From Chitinimonas sp036961565 (lineage in GTDB: Bacteria > Pseudomonadota > Gammaproteobacteria > Burkholderiales > Chitinimonadaceae), in contig NZ_JBAMDD010000002.1 in the NCBI RefSeq assembly GCF_036961565.1, forward strand, positions 124,001-188,000: a DNA stretch of 64,000 nt. Direction: 5' to 3'. The position numbers and the translations under genes are program-made. Of this stretch, positions 1 to 8,706 are shown piece after piece. The notes under the pieces were generated by a model. It had not been told where the DNA came from and did not search any database. It saw nothing but the letters and a program-made list of their open reading frames with translations. The stretch's first letter is position 1, and each line of letters starts with the position of its first letter.

Positions 1-24
1 CCCTGAACCCTTATGGAGAACATC

Positions 25-1041
25 ATGCGTGCTGTCGCCCTGACCCAATACCTGCCCATCAGCCACCCCTCCTCGTTGCTGGACATGGAGCTGCCCCGCC
101 CAGCCCAACCCAGCGGCCATGACCTGCTGGTGCGTATCGAAGCCATCGCCGTCAATCCGGTGGACTTCAAGATACGCGCCCCCAAGGACACAGTGGAAGC
201 CAATCCCAAGATACTGGGCTGGGATGCCGCTGGCGTGGTGGAAGCCGTAGGCGAGGCCGTTACCCTGTTCCAGCCGGGCGACAAGGTTTATTACGCTGGC
301 GATATCACCCGCCAAGGCAGCAACGCCGAGTACCAGTTGGTAGATGAGCGTATCGTCGGCCCCATGCCCACCACGCTGGACTACAGTGCCGCCGCCGCCC
401 TGCCACTGACGGCCATCACCGCCTGGGAGGCCTTGTTCGAACGGCTGCGGCTGGATCGTCACGGTCGGGATGCCGGCAAGACCCTGCTGATCGTCGGCGG
501 TGCCGGCGGAGTGGGCTCCATCGCCATACAGCTGGCCAAGCTGGCCGGCCTGAAGGTCATTGCCACGGCCAGCCGGCCGGAATCCCGTGCCTGGTGCCAA
601 ACGCTGGGTGCAGACCATGTGGTCAAGCATGGCAGCGAGCTACTGGAGGCTGTACGTGCAGAGGGCTTTGCCCAGGTGGACTACATATTCTGCACCAGCG
701 ATACCGATGCCTACTTCGACACCCTGGCCGAACTGGTCGCACCGCAAGGTGGCATCGTGTCCATCGTGGAAGCTGGCAAGCCGCATGACATCGAGAAGCT
801 CAAGGCCAAGAGCGCCTTCTTCGCCTGGGAGATGATGTTCACCCGCTCGCTGTTCCAGACCCCAGACATGATAGAGCAGCATCGCCTACTGGTTGAGGTG
901 GCCAGGCTGATAGACAACGGTACGCTCAAGACCACCCTGGGCGAAAAACTGGGCAGTATCAATGCCACCAACCTGCGTCGCGCCCATGCTCTGCTGGAAG
1001 AAGGCAAGGTCATAGGCAAGCTGGTGCTGACTGGCTTTTGA
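25..1041 (+). CDS. Zinc-type alcohol dehydrogenase-like / quinone oxidoreductase (MDR superfamily)
   Basis: A medium-chain dehydrogenase/reductase of 338 residues. It has an N-terminal GroES-like fold with the NPVDFK stretch typical of quinone-oxidoreductase-like enzymes, and a Rossmann fold with GGAGGVGS near residue 160. It lacks the cysteine/histidine zinc ligands of true alcohol dehydrogenases, so NAD(P)H-dependent reduction of quinones or enones is a reasonable inference. The whole protein resembles the adh_fam_1 type. An upstream ATG at 13 is in frame, but GGAGA at 15-19 would be a good ribosome binding site for the ATG at 25, so I chose 25. The substrate cannot be told from sequence. 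Confidence 0.85.
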   Translation: MRAVALTQYLPISHPSSLLDMELPRPAQPSGHDLLVRIEAIAVNPVDFKIRAPKDTVEANPKILGWDAAGVVEAVGEAVTLFQPGDKVYYAGDITRQGSNAEYQLVDERIVGPMPTTLDYSAAAALPLTAITAWEALFERLRLDRHGRDAGKTLLIVGGAGGVGSIAIQLAKLAGLKVIATASRPESRAWCQTLGADHVVKHGSELLEAVRAEGFAQVDYIFCTSDTDAYFDTLAELVAPQGGIVSIVEAGKPHDIEKLKAKSAFFAWEMMFTRSLFQTPDMIEQHRLLVEVARLIDNGTLKTTLGEKLGSINATNLRRAHALLEEGKVIGKLVLTGF

Positions 1042-1060
1042 GAGCCCGGTATGAACTCAC

Positions 1061-1245
1061 GTCATTGATGGATGTTACGGTCATGGCAGGCGCCAGGGAT
1101 ACCCTGGCGCTAGATGTCGGCGGAATCTGAACCGACGGGCTCTCCCCTGATTGAATCCACACCCCCCGCCCTCGCCGCCGCGAGGGGGCTTCGCTGACGC
1201 TCATCATCATCTTGAATTAGCGTCAGCGCCTGTTTACAGACAGCG
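1061..1245. repeat. Tandem structured repeat, copy 1 (185 bp)
   Basis: First of three head-to-tail copies that start with GTCATTGATGG and end with TGTTTACAGACAGCG. It contains four inverted repeats: GCGCCAGGG-ATA-CCCTGGCGC at 1090-1110; GTCGG/CCGAC just after; CCCTCGC-CGCC-GCGAGGG at 1169-1186; and GCTGACGCT (1193-1201) with AGCGTCAGC (1219-1227). It begins 19 bp after the dehydrogenase stop codon. No convincing reading frame runs through it. The family is unknown to me. Confidence 0.9.
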
Positions 1246-1458
1246 GTCATTGATGGGTGTTACGGGGATGGCAGGCGCTAGGGATACCCTAGCGCTAGAT
1301 GTCGGCGGAATCTGAACCGACGGGCTCTCCCCTGATTGAATCCACACCCCACTCCCTCGCCGCCGCGACGGAAGTCCACGTTGCACGGTGCGTGGAGGGG
1401 GCTTCGCTGACGCTCATCATCATCTTGAATTAGCGTCAGCACCTGTTTACAGACAGCG
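1246..1458. repeat. Tandem structured repeat, copy 2 (213 bp, with 28-bp extra segment)
   Basis: Second copy, nearly identical to copy 1 except for two points. The first hairpin has a paired change: GCGCTAGGG-ATA-CCCTAGCGC at 1275-1295, so both arms changed together. The GC-rich hairpin carries 28 extra bases in its right arm, which contain their own CCACG/CGTGG inverted repeat. The last hairpin is intact (1406-1414 with 1432-1440). Confidence 0.9.
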
Positions 1459-1631
1459 GTCATTGATGGGTGTTACGGTCATTGCAGGCGCCAGGGATAC
1501 CCTGGCGCTAAACCGTAGCGCAGCCTGATACGTTAGGCTCTCCCCTGTCCTATTGCCCCCACCGCCCGCGCCGCCGCGCGGGAGCCTCGCTGACGCTCGT
1601 TATCAGTTTGAGTTGGCGTCAGCGCCTGTTT
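1459..1631. repeat. Tandem structured repeat, copy 3 (about 173 bp, diverged)
   Basis: Third and most diverged copy. Hairpin 1 is conserved (1488-1508). The GC-rich hairpin is CCCGCGC-CGCC-GCGCGGG at 1565-1582, which differs from copy 1 by a compensated T-A to G-C pair. The last hairpin is CGCTGACGC (1588-1596) with GCGTCAGCG (1616-1624). The second hairpin region has diverged. The remaining 66 bases to the next gene (1632-1697) show nothing I recognise. Confidence 0.88.
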
Positions 1632-1697
1632 GGCAAGCAACTTTTCCTACCAGGCCATAGGCGCTAAGCTCATGATCTTTTGTGTTGCGACACCGTC

Positions 1698-2498
1698 ATG
1701 CTGCCCTGGCCCCTGCCTCATCTGTTGCACTCTCCCTGGCTGCTGCCACTGCGTGGCATTCTGTCCGAGCTGGATTGGCAGCAGTTCCCCACTCATGCCG
1801 ACTGGCAGTCTCTGCCGCCCTCCTTGCAGGCACGCAACCAGGCCGGACTACCGATAGGCTTTGCCGACCCTGCCGAGCTGGCCGATGGCAACTACGAGCT
1901 ACGTATTGCCCAGCAAGGTCTGGTGGCTACCCGGCCCGACAACTGGCACGACTGTTTCAATGCACTATGCTGGCTGGCCTGGCCGCAAACCAAGGCGGCG
2001 CTGAACCAGCAGCATGTGGATGAGCTGGCCTGCCAGGCAGGGTCGCTGCGTAGCAGGGCTCGTGATGCTGCCACCCTGTTCGATGAATCCGGGCTGGTAC
2101 TGGCTGTAGCAGACCCCAGCTTGGCCGAGGCGCTGCGGGCACACGATTGGCCACAGCTCTTCCAGGCCCGCCAAGGGGATTGGGGACGGCTGATGGAGCC
2201 CTGGAGCGTGGGCCATGCCCTGATGGAAAAAAGCCTGGCGCCATTCAAGGGCATCGTGGCCAAGGTCATGCTGGTGGCGGTCACGGCCGACTGGTTCGAA
2301 CTCGACCACCCTACCCGGCTACAGTGGCTGGACAGCCGGCTGGCCGAGGCCATAAGCCGCGGCCAGTTGCAGGACCCACGCGCCTTGCCGCCCCTGCCTG
2401 TGTTGGGTATACCCGGCTGGTGGCCGGAGCAGACCGCCGATTTCTACGCTGACGAGACGCATTTTCGTCGCAAGCGCAGCGTCGTTCATCAACCCTGA
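1698..2498 (+). CDS. DUF3025 domain-containing protein
   Basis: A 266-residue protein of the DUF3025 family, which occurs mainly in beta- and gammaproteobacteria and has no established function. The family hallmark is visible near residues 80-100: NWHDCFNALCWLAWPQTKAA. It has no signal peptide or membrane segment, so it is probably cytoplasmic. An in-frame ATG lies at 1680, but MLPWPLP from 1698 looks like the natural N-terminus; neither start has a clear ribosome binding site. It lies just downstream of the triple repeat and upstream of the small ORF and two-component genes. Confidence 0.8.
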   Translation: MLPWPLPHLLHSPWLLPLRGILSELDWQQFPTHADWQSLPPSLQARNQAGLPIGFADPAELADGNYELRIAQQGLVATRPDNWHDCFNALCWLAWPQTKAALNQQHVDELACQAGSLRSRARDAATLFDESGLVLAVADPSLAEALRAHDWPQLFQARQGDWGRLMEPWSVGHALMEKSLAPFKGIVAKVMLVAVTADWFELDHPTRLQWLDSRLAEAISRGQLQDPRALPPLPVLGIPGWWPEQTADFYADETHFRRKRSVVHQP

Positions 2499-2610
2499 AT
2501 GCATTTCGCCCGCCTAAAGCGCATTTCATCGCAAAGCACTGCGCGACCTCGATCAGACGCGCTAACTTTCGCCTCGCCAGCCAGTCAGCCGGCTTTAGGG
2601 GGAGAGAAAG

Positions 2611-2739
2611 ATGTTCAGTCCGTTTACCTTGGGCCGCCGTGCCCCAGCCGTACCCAGCACGCTGCAAGGCAAGGTCGTACCGTTGCGCACGCCCCAGCCC
2701 AGCAAACCCATACGTGACCCGGCGGTGCGAATCGCCTAA
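2611..2739 (+). CDS. Small ORF, 42 codons, upstream of the sensor kinase
   Basis: An ATG at 2611 is preceded by a very strong ribosome binding site (GGGGGAGAGAAAG directly before the start). It opens a 42-codon frame ending in TAA at 2737-2739, only 9 bp before the sensor kinase start. The predicted peptide begins MFSPFTLGRRAP and ends PAVRIA. It is rich in proline, arginine and lysine, with no membrane segment or signal peptide. Codon third positions are mostly G or C, as in neighbouring genes. I do not recognise the family. It could be a small protein made with the two-component system or a translated leader that couples to the kinase gene. The ribosome binding site and spacing are what support it. 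Confidence 0.55.
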   Translation: MFSPFTLGRRAPAVPSTLQGKVVPLRTPQPSKPIRDPAVRIA

Positions 2740-2748
2740 GCTCGAGGC

Positions 2749-3810
2749 ATGCCCACCGCAGCCCACACCACGCTAGCTACCGGTGAGGTGCGCCGTTCAC
2801 TCTGGCGCAACCTCCTGGTCACCCTGCTGTTCAACACCCTGGCCGGGGTGTTTTTTGCCTTGTCCAGCGACTCGCCCACCTGGCGGGTGATGCTGACCAT
2901 ACAGGTCATCGGCTTCTCGGTTTTTGCTGCCATTACCTTCACCTTTTCGGTGATCAAGCCTGCGCCCGCGCGCGAGCCCTGGTACTTCGCCGCCGCCGTG
3001 TTCATTGGTGCGCTGGTGGGGCTGGCCTTCAACTGGGTGGCGCGGGTGGACGAGCTGGCCGATGTCATCAGCAAGTACCCGCACTACCTGGCTTTCAGCC
3101 TGTTCTTCTTTCTGCTGGCTGCCGGCGTCATAGGGAGCATCCTGTGGGGCCGGGAGAAAACCAGCCGGATGGAATCGGCCTACCACCTGGAGCAAGCCAA
3201 GCGTGCCGAGCAGGACAAGCTGCTGATACAGTCGCAGCTACGCATGCTGCAGGCGCAGATAGAGCCGCACTTCCTGTTCAATACCCTGGCCAGCGTGCAA
3301 AGCCTGATCGATATTGCGCCAGATCGCGCCAAGCAGATGCTGGGCCTGTTCAACGACTATCTGCGTGCCTCTCTGGCCCGTACCCGCAATGAGCACAGCA
3401 CGGTCAGGCAGGAGCTGGACCTGCTGCAGGCCTATCTGGGCATACTCAAGATACGCATGGGCGAGCGCCTGGATTTCAGCCTGAGCTGCCCTGAGCCGCT
3501 GCTGGATGCCCACCTTCCCCCCATGCTGCTGCAGCCCCTGGTGGAAAACGCCGTCAGCCACGGGCTGGAGCCCAAGGTGGAAGGCGGCACGGTACAGGTC
3601 ACTCTGGATGTCGACGGCGGCCGACTGGTCGCCAGCGTCATCGACAACGGCCTGGGCCTGCCAGAAGAAGTCCGTGGCCAGGGGGTGGGGCTGAGCAATG
3701 TGCGCGCCAGACTGGCTACACTGTACGGTAGCGCTGCCGGGCTGTCATTGCAGTCCAACCCAGCGGGTGGCGTAACAGCACAGCTGGAACTGCCGCTGAA
3801 TCACGGATAA
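2749..3810 (+). CDS. Sensor histidine kinase, LytS/AlgZ (His_kinase PF06580) type
   Basis: A 353-residue membrane sensor kinase. The N-terminal part (about residues 15-135) has four hydrophobic segments and no large periplasmic domain. A short coiled-coil linker follows (YHLEQAKRAEQDKLLIQSQL). The phosphoacceptor region is QIEPHFLFNTL, the signature of the LytS/YpdA/AlgZ family, and the C-terminal ATPase part has LLQPLVENAVSHG (N box) and DNGLGL (G box). It lies 4 bp before the LytTR response regulator, so the two form one operon and presumably a cognate pair. The signal and target genes are unknown. Confidence 0.9.
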   Translation: MPTAAHTTLATGEVRRSLWRNLLVTLLFNTLAGVFFALSSDSPTWRVMLTIQVIGFSVFAAITFTFSVIKPAPAREPWYFAAAVFIGALVGLAFNWVARVDELADVISKYPHYLAFSLFFFLLAAGVIGSILWGREKTSRMESAYHLEQAKRAEQDKLLIQSQLRMLQAQIEPHFLFNTLASVQSLIDIAPDRAKQMLGLFNDYLRASLARTRNEHSTVRQELDLLQAYLGILKIRMGERLDFSLSCPEPLLDAHLPPMLLQPLVENAVSHGLEPKVEGGTVQVTLDVDGGRLVASVIDNGLGLPEEVRGQGVGLSNVRARLATLYGSAAGLSLQSNPAGGVTAQLELPLNHG

Positions 3811-3814
3811 AGAC

Positions 3815-4591
<777 letters not shown>

Positions 4592-4868
4592 GAGCCTGTG
4601 CACGATCTTTTCGCCCCGTCGTTCCGGGCAGTGCCGGATAGCGGACAAGGCGCAAGCCGCGCCGCGGTACCGGTACCGTAAGCGGCTTGTAACGCTGGCC
4701 GCTGCCGGCAATGCACGGAACCGAACCGGAACCCGTAGGGCTGGACCGGAAAAGGGTCATGTACTGCGTTGGACTCCTTGGTAATAACCGGTTATTGCCT
4801 GCGTCGCCCGCCTTGTACCTAACCCTTTTCCGGTCCTGCGACGGGGTGAAAAGATCGTGAACAGGCTC
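4592..4868. mobile_element. MITE-like element, 277 bp, flanked by TAA duplication
   Basis: The two ends are inverted repeats of about 30 bp with two mismatches: left end starts GAGCCTGTGCACGATCTTTT, right end finishes GATCGTGAACAGGCTC. The element is flanked by TAA on both sides (4589-4591 and 4869-4871). Inside are a second inverted repeat, GGACCGGAAAAGGGT (4743-4757) with ACCCTTTTCCGGTCC (4822-4836), and two perfect palindromes at 4665-4678 and 4783-4796. It has no transposase frame. The GAGCC ends and a 3-bp TNA-type duplication resemble IS5-group elements, so it may be moved in trans by such an enzyme. That assignment is inference; the repeats and duplication are seen directly. Confidence 0.82.
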
Positions 4869-4887
4869 TAAGCCACCCGGCGGGCGC

Positions 4888-4914
4888 AAAAAAGCCGCTA
4901 CCCAAGGTAGCGGC
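4888..4914 (-). terminator. Rho-independent terminator of the acyltransferase gene
   Basis: Read on the minus strand: GCCGCTACC, a 3-base loop, GGTAGCGGC, then TTTTTT. It lies just beyond the stop of the acyltransferase gene. Confidence 0.9.
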
Positions 4915-4940
4915 TGTTCCATACGCGGCACGCCCAGGTA

Positions 4941-5837
4941 TCAGGCGCCGCGGTGCAGGCTGGCTAGCAGCTTGTCCTTGTCCTGCCACATCTCGTGCAC
5001 CCAGGCCTGCACCTTGGCGCGGAACACTGCATCGCCACCGTAGTCGCCACGGGTCAGCTCGGCCGGAATAGGCCTTTCCTTCACCAGCACCACAATCTGC
5101 TTGACCCGGCCAGCCAGGAAATCCCAGAAGCTGGGTGGGCCATCGGGATAATAGATGGTGACATCGATCAGTGACTGAAACTTCTCTCCCATGGCATTCA
5201 TGGCCAGCGCAATGCCGCCGGCCTTGGGCTTGAGCAAATGGGTGTAGGGCGACTGCTGCTGCGCATGCTTGGCAGCGGTATAGCGGGTGCCTTCCAGAAA
5301 GTTGATGACCGAAGTCGGCACCAGGGCGAACTTCTCACAGGCGCGGCGGGTGGTCTCCTGATCCTGGCCACGGGCTTCCGGGTGCTTCTTGAGATAGGCC
5401 TCGCTGTGGCGCTTCATAAAGGGGAAATCCAGCGCCCACCAGACCAGGCCTATCACAGGCACAAAAATCAGTTGTTGCTTGAGAAAGAACTTGAGGAAGG
5501 GAATATGGCCCTTGAGGGTCTGCTGCAGGACAAAGATGTCGACCCAGCTCTGGTGATTGGAACTGACCAGATACCAGCCCTTGGGGTTGAGCTTCTCCAG
5601 CCCTTCCAGCCGCCAGCTGATCTTCTGCGCCAGGGCAATCCAGACACTGTTGTTGTAGACCCAACCCTGTGCCAGGGTATTGAGCACCCTATCCACCGCC
5701 TTGCGGATGGCGGTGAACGGCAGCACGAACTTGATGATGGCCAGGGTCAGTATCATGAACCCGTAAACCAGCACATTCAGCGCCAGCAGCAAGGAGGAAA
5801 TCAGGCCGCGCAGAAAGGCGGGAAGGAAGTTCAGCAT
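4941..5837 (-). CDS. 1-acyl-glycerol-3-phosphate acyltransferase family protein (YihG-like)
   Basis: An inner-membrane acyltransferase of the PlsC/LPLAT family, 298 residues from the chosen start. The NHQSWVD box (HX4D catalytic motif) and FLEGTRYT box are present, and the stretch PFMKRHSEAYLKKHPEARG closely resembles E. coli YihG. N-terminal hydrophobic segments anchor it to the membrane. Such enzymes transfer an acyl chain to lysophosphatidic acid or a related lysophospholipid. An in-frame start exists at 5882, but MLNFLPAFLRG from 5837 matches the usual N-terminus. It lies 72 bp beyond the gamma-carbonic-anhydrase-like gene on the same strand. Confidence 0.85.
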   Translation of the reverse strand: MLNFLPAFLRGLISSLLLALNVLVYGFMILTLAIIKFVLPFTAIRKAVDRVLNTLAQGWVYNNSVWIALAQKISWRLEGLEKLNPKGWYLVSSNHQSWVDIFVLQQTLKGHIPFLKFFLKQQLIFVPVIGLVWWALDFPFMKRHSEAYLKKHPEARGQDQETTRRACEKFALVPTSVINFLEGTRYTAAKHAQQQSPYTHLLKPKAGGIALAMNAMGEKFQSLIDVTIYYPDGPPSFWDFLAGRVKQIVVLVKERPIPAELTRGDYGGDAVFRAKVQAWVHEMWQDKDKLLASLHRGA

Positions 5838-5909
5838 GGCGAACCTATCTACTGCTTGATAATGCGCCGCATTGTAAGCCAATACGGCGGCGCTTTCGGT
5901 TGATGCCGG

Positions 5910-6440
5910 TCAGCTTTCCTGGTGCCCACGCATCAATCGCACATAATGCTGGGCCGAGTAGGCAAAGTGGGCGATCTCCTCGTCGGTCAGCGCCCGCACT
6001 TCCTTGACCGGACGGCCCAGGTAGAGATGGCCGGAACGCAGCACCTTACCAGGCGGCACCAACGAGCCCGCACCTATCATCACCCGAGGCTCGATCACGG
6101 CGCGATCGAGCACGATGGTGCCAATGCCGATCAGGCACTCGTCGCCTATGGTGCAGCCATGCAGTGTCACCTGGTGGCCTATGGTGACCCGCTCGCCTAT
6201 GATCAGCGGCGCACCCAAGGGGTCTTCCGGCCGCTTGTGGCTGACATGCAGGCAGGCTAGGTCCTGTACATTGGAATCCCGTCCGATATGGATATGATTG
6301 ACGTCGCCACGAACGATGGCGCCCGGCCAGATAGAGGCATTCTCGCCCAGCACCACCTCACCCACCACCACGGCAGCTTCATCGACATAGGCAGAGTCGG
6401 GCACAACAGGCTTGATGCCTTTGAACGGACGTACAGCCAT
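5910..6440 (-). CDS. Gamma carbonic anhydrase family protein (YrdA/PaaY-like)
   Basis: A 176-residue left-handed beta-helix protein made of hexapeptide repeats (for example VVLGENASIWPGAIVRGD). Three histidines lie where the trimer-interface zinc ligands of gamma carbonic anhydrases are: LHVSHK and IGHQVTLHGC. YrdA-type members are often weakly active or of uncertain substrate, so carbonic anhydrase activity is not certain. The start at 6440 is supported by AGGAG 7 bases upstream. It probably shares a transcript with the acyltransferase downstream. Confidence 0.9.
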   Translation of the reverse strand: MAVRPFKGIKPVVPDSAYVDEAAVVVGEVVLGENASIWPGAIVRGDVNHIHIGRDSNVQDLACLHVSHKRPEDPLGAPLIIGERVTIGHQVTLHGCTIGDECLIGIGTIVLDRAVIEPRVMIGAGSLVPPGKVLRSGHLYLGRPVKEVRALTDEEIAHFAYSAQHYVRLMRGHQES

Positions 6441-6580
6441 GGTTAAACTCCTATCCAATACAAGCGCCCGAGTATAGCCGAGAGCCCTGTGCTAGCCCAT
6501 GCCAGCCCTTGCCCTGGCGGCATATCGCCCCCATCTAGCCTCAATCAGACTTCCTATCGTTACCGGACCTAGCCCACGCC

Positions 6581-8605
6581 ATGACCAACCCTCTACTCGA
6601 TTTCTCTGCCTTGCCGCGGTTTGGCGATATCCTGCCCGAACACATCACCCCCGCCATTGATCAGTTGCTGGCCGACGCCCGCGCCGCCGTGCGAGCGGCA
6701 GAGACCGTCAACCCAGTCAGCTGGGAAAACTTTGTACGCCCGCTGGATGATGCCAATGAGCGCCTGGGGCGTGCCTGGGGACAGGTGAGCCATCTCAATG
6801 CCGTGGTCAATACCCCTGCACTGCGCGAAGCCTACAATGCCAACCTGCCCAAGCTGAGCCAGTTTGGTGCCGAGCTGGGGCAAAACCTGGCTTTGTTCGC
6901 CCAGTACAAGCTGCTGGCACAAAGCCCCGAGTATGCGGGCTACGACACCGCCAGAAAGCGCATCATCGAAAACGCCCTGCGCGACTTCCGTCTGGGCGGT
7001 GCCGAGCTGGCCGATGAGCAAAAGGCGCGTTTCAGCGCCATCAAGGAGGAGCTGGCCAATCTGTCGGCCAAGTTCGAACAGAACCTGCTGGATGCCACCG
7101 ATGCCTTTGCCCTCTATGTGGACAGCGAGGCCGAACTGGCTGGGCTGCCCGAGGATATCAAGGCCATGTGCCGTGCCGCCGCCGAAAAGGATGGCAAGCC
7201 CGGCTACAAGCTAAGCCTGCACATGCCCGTGTATCTACCGGTGCAAAGCTACTGCGACAATCGCGAACTGCGTGCCCAGCTCTACCGCGCCTACAGCACC
7301 CGTGCGGCTGAGTTTGGCCCACCCGAACTGGACAACAGCGCACTGATAGACCGCATCCTGGTCCTGCGTGGCGAGCTGGCCGCCATGCTGGGCTTTGCCA
7401 ACTATGCTGAGTATTCGGTCGCCACCAAGATGGCCGACACACCGGACGAGGTGCTGGCCTTCCTGCGAGACCTGGCCGCCCGTGCCAAGCCGCACGCCCA
7501 GCGCGACCGCGCCGAGCTGGAAGCCTACGCCCGAGAGCACCTGGGCCTGGCCGACCTGCAGATGTGGGATCTGGGCTATGCCACCGAGAAGCTGAAGGAA
7601 GCCCGCTACAGCTTCTCCGAACAGGCCGTGAAGCAATACTTCACCGAGCCCCGGGTGCTGGCCGGCCTGTTCAACGTGATAGAGACCCTGTTTGGCCTGA
7701 AGGCAGAAGCGGACACGGCGCCGGTATGGCATGAAGACGTACGCGTCTACCGCCTGGTCGATCAGGCTGGCAAGCTGGTGGGGCAGTTCTACTTCGACCT
7801 CTACGCCCGCGAAGGCAAGCGTGGCGGCGCCTGGATGGATGACTGCCGCAACCGCAGGCTGAAGTCTGAAGGCCTGCAAACCCCGGTCACCTACCTGACC
7901 TGCAATTTTGGTCGCGGCGCCGACGGCAAGCCGGCCACCTTCAGCCACGATGAAGTCATCACCCTGTTCCACGAAATGGGCCATGGCCTGCATCTGCTGC
8001 TGACCGAGGTCAATGAACTGGGTGTGGCAGGCCTCAATGGCGTGGAGTGGGATGCGGTGGAACTGCCCAGCCAGTTCATGGAGAACTTCTGCTGGGAATG
8101 GGAACGGCTGGTGGCCATGACCGAGCATGCCGAAACCGGCGAGCCCCTGCCGCGCGAGCTGTTCGACAAAATGCTGGCAGCCAAGAATTTCCAGAGCGGC
8201 ATGGGCAACGTTCGCCAACTGGAGTTTGGCCTGTTCGACATGGCCCTGCACAGCCGCGAAAGCGCCAGCCAAGAGACCGTGCTGCAACTGCTGCAGCGCG
8301 TACGCGAGGAAGTCGCCGTCAACCTGCCGCCCGAGTGGAATCGCTTTCCCAATCTGTTCAGCCATATTTTTGCCGGAGGCTACGCAGCGGGCTATTACAG
8401 CTACAAATGGGCCGAGGTGTTGAGCGCCGACGCCTATGCGGCTTTTGAAGAAGCACCGACGCAGATCAGCCTGACCGGCCAGCGCTTCCGCCAGGAAGTC
8501 CTGGCCGTAGGCGGCAGTCGTCCGGCTATCGACAGCTTCAAGGCATTCCGCGGGCGGGCACCCAAGATAGACGCCTTGCTGCGTCACTATGGCATGGCAG
8601 GTTAG
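6581..8605 (+). CDS. prlC: Oligopeptidase A (M3 family metallopeptidase)
   Basis: A 674-residue zinc metallopeptidase of the M3 (thimet oligopeptidase) family. The HEMGH active-site motif is at residues 464-468 in TLFHEMGHGLH, with the second metal-ligand region (FMENFCWEWE) about 30 residues later. Length and the DFSALPRFGDILPEHI N-terminus match oligopeptidase A, a cytoplasmic enzyme that degrades short peptides including cleaved signal peptides. It is transcribed alone and ends at a shared terminator facing the autotransporter gene. Confidence 0.95.
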   Translation: MTNPLLDFSALPRFGDILPEHITPAIDQLLADARAAVRAAETVNPVSWENFVRPLDDANERLGRAWGQVSHLNAVVNTPALREAYNANLPKLSQFGAELGQNLALFAQYKLLAQSPEYAGYDTARKRIIENALRDFRLGGAELADEQKARFSAIKEELANLSAKFEQNLLDATDAFALYVDSEAELAGLPEDIKAMCRAAAEKDGKPGYKLSLHMPVYLPVQSYCDNRELRAQLYRAYSTRAAEFGPPELDNSALIDRILVLRGELAAMLGFANYAEYSVATKMADTPDEVLAFLRDLAARAKPHAQRDRAELEAYAREHLGLADLQMWDLGYATEKLKEARYSFSEQAVKQYFTEPRVLAGLFNVIETLFGLKAEADTAPVWHEDVRVYRLVDQAGKLVGQFYFDLYAREGKRGGAWMDDCRNRRLKSEGLQTPVTYLTCNFGRGADGKPATFSHDEVITLFHEMGHGLHLLLTEVNELGVAGLNGVEWDAVELPSQFMENFCWEWERLVAMTEHAETGEPLPRELFDKMLAAKNFQSGMGNVRQLEFGLFDMALHSRESASQETVLQLLQRVREEVAVNLPPEWNRFPNLFSHIFAGGYAAGYYSYKWAEVLSADAYAAFEEAPTQISLTGQRFRQEVLAVGGSRPAIDSFKAFRGRAPKIDALLRHYGMAG

Positions 8606-8651
8606 GCGCTGTTTTTTTGCTGGCGGCGCCAGAGGCCGGGTAAGTTCATAC

Positions 8652-8695
8652 CGGCAACAAAAAACCCGACACGCGTGTCGGGTTTTTTGTTGCCG
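8652..8695. terminator. Bidirectional terminator, 44-bp perfect palindrome
   Basis: The 44 bases form a perfect palindrome centred on ACGCGT, with stem AAAACCCGACACG and a run of T on either strand. It lies between the convergent prlC and esterase genes and can terminate both. Confidence 0.93.
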
Positions 8696-8706
8696 CAGAG
8701 AAAGGC

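Noticed and set aside
1010..1463. Short minus-strand frames through the triple repeat
   Set aside because: The frames are broken by the 28-bp difference between copies, and the changes that are kept maintain hairpins rather than codons.
1061..1631. Integron attC sites or a CRISPR array as an explanation of the triple repeat
   Set aside because: No cassette genes, integrase or attC core pairs are visible. The units are direct copies of about 180-210 bp with no unique spacers of constant length.
2458..2545. Two similar GC-rich stretches (GCATTTTCGTCGCAAGCG and GCATTTCATCGCAAAGCA)
   Set aside because: The similarity is short and imperfect, and one copy is inside the end of the DUF3025 gene; chance is a sufficient explanation.
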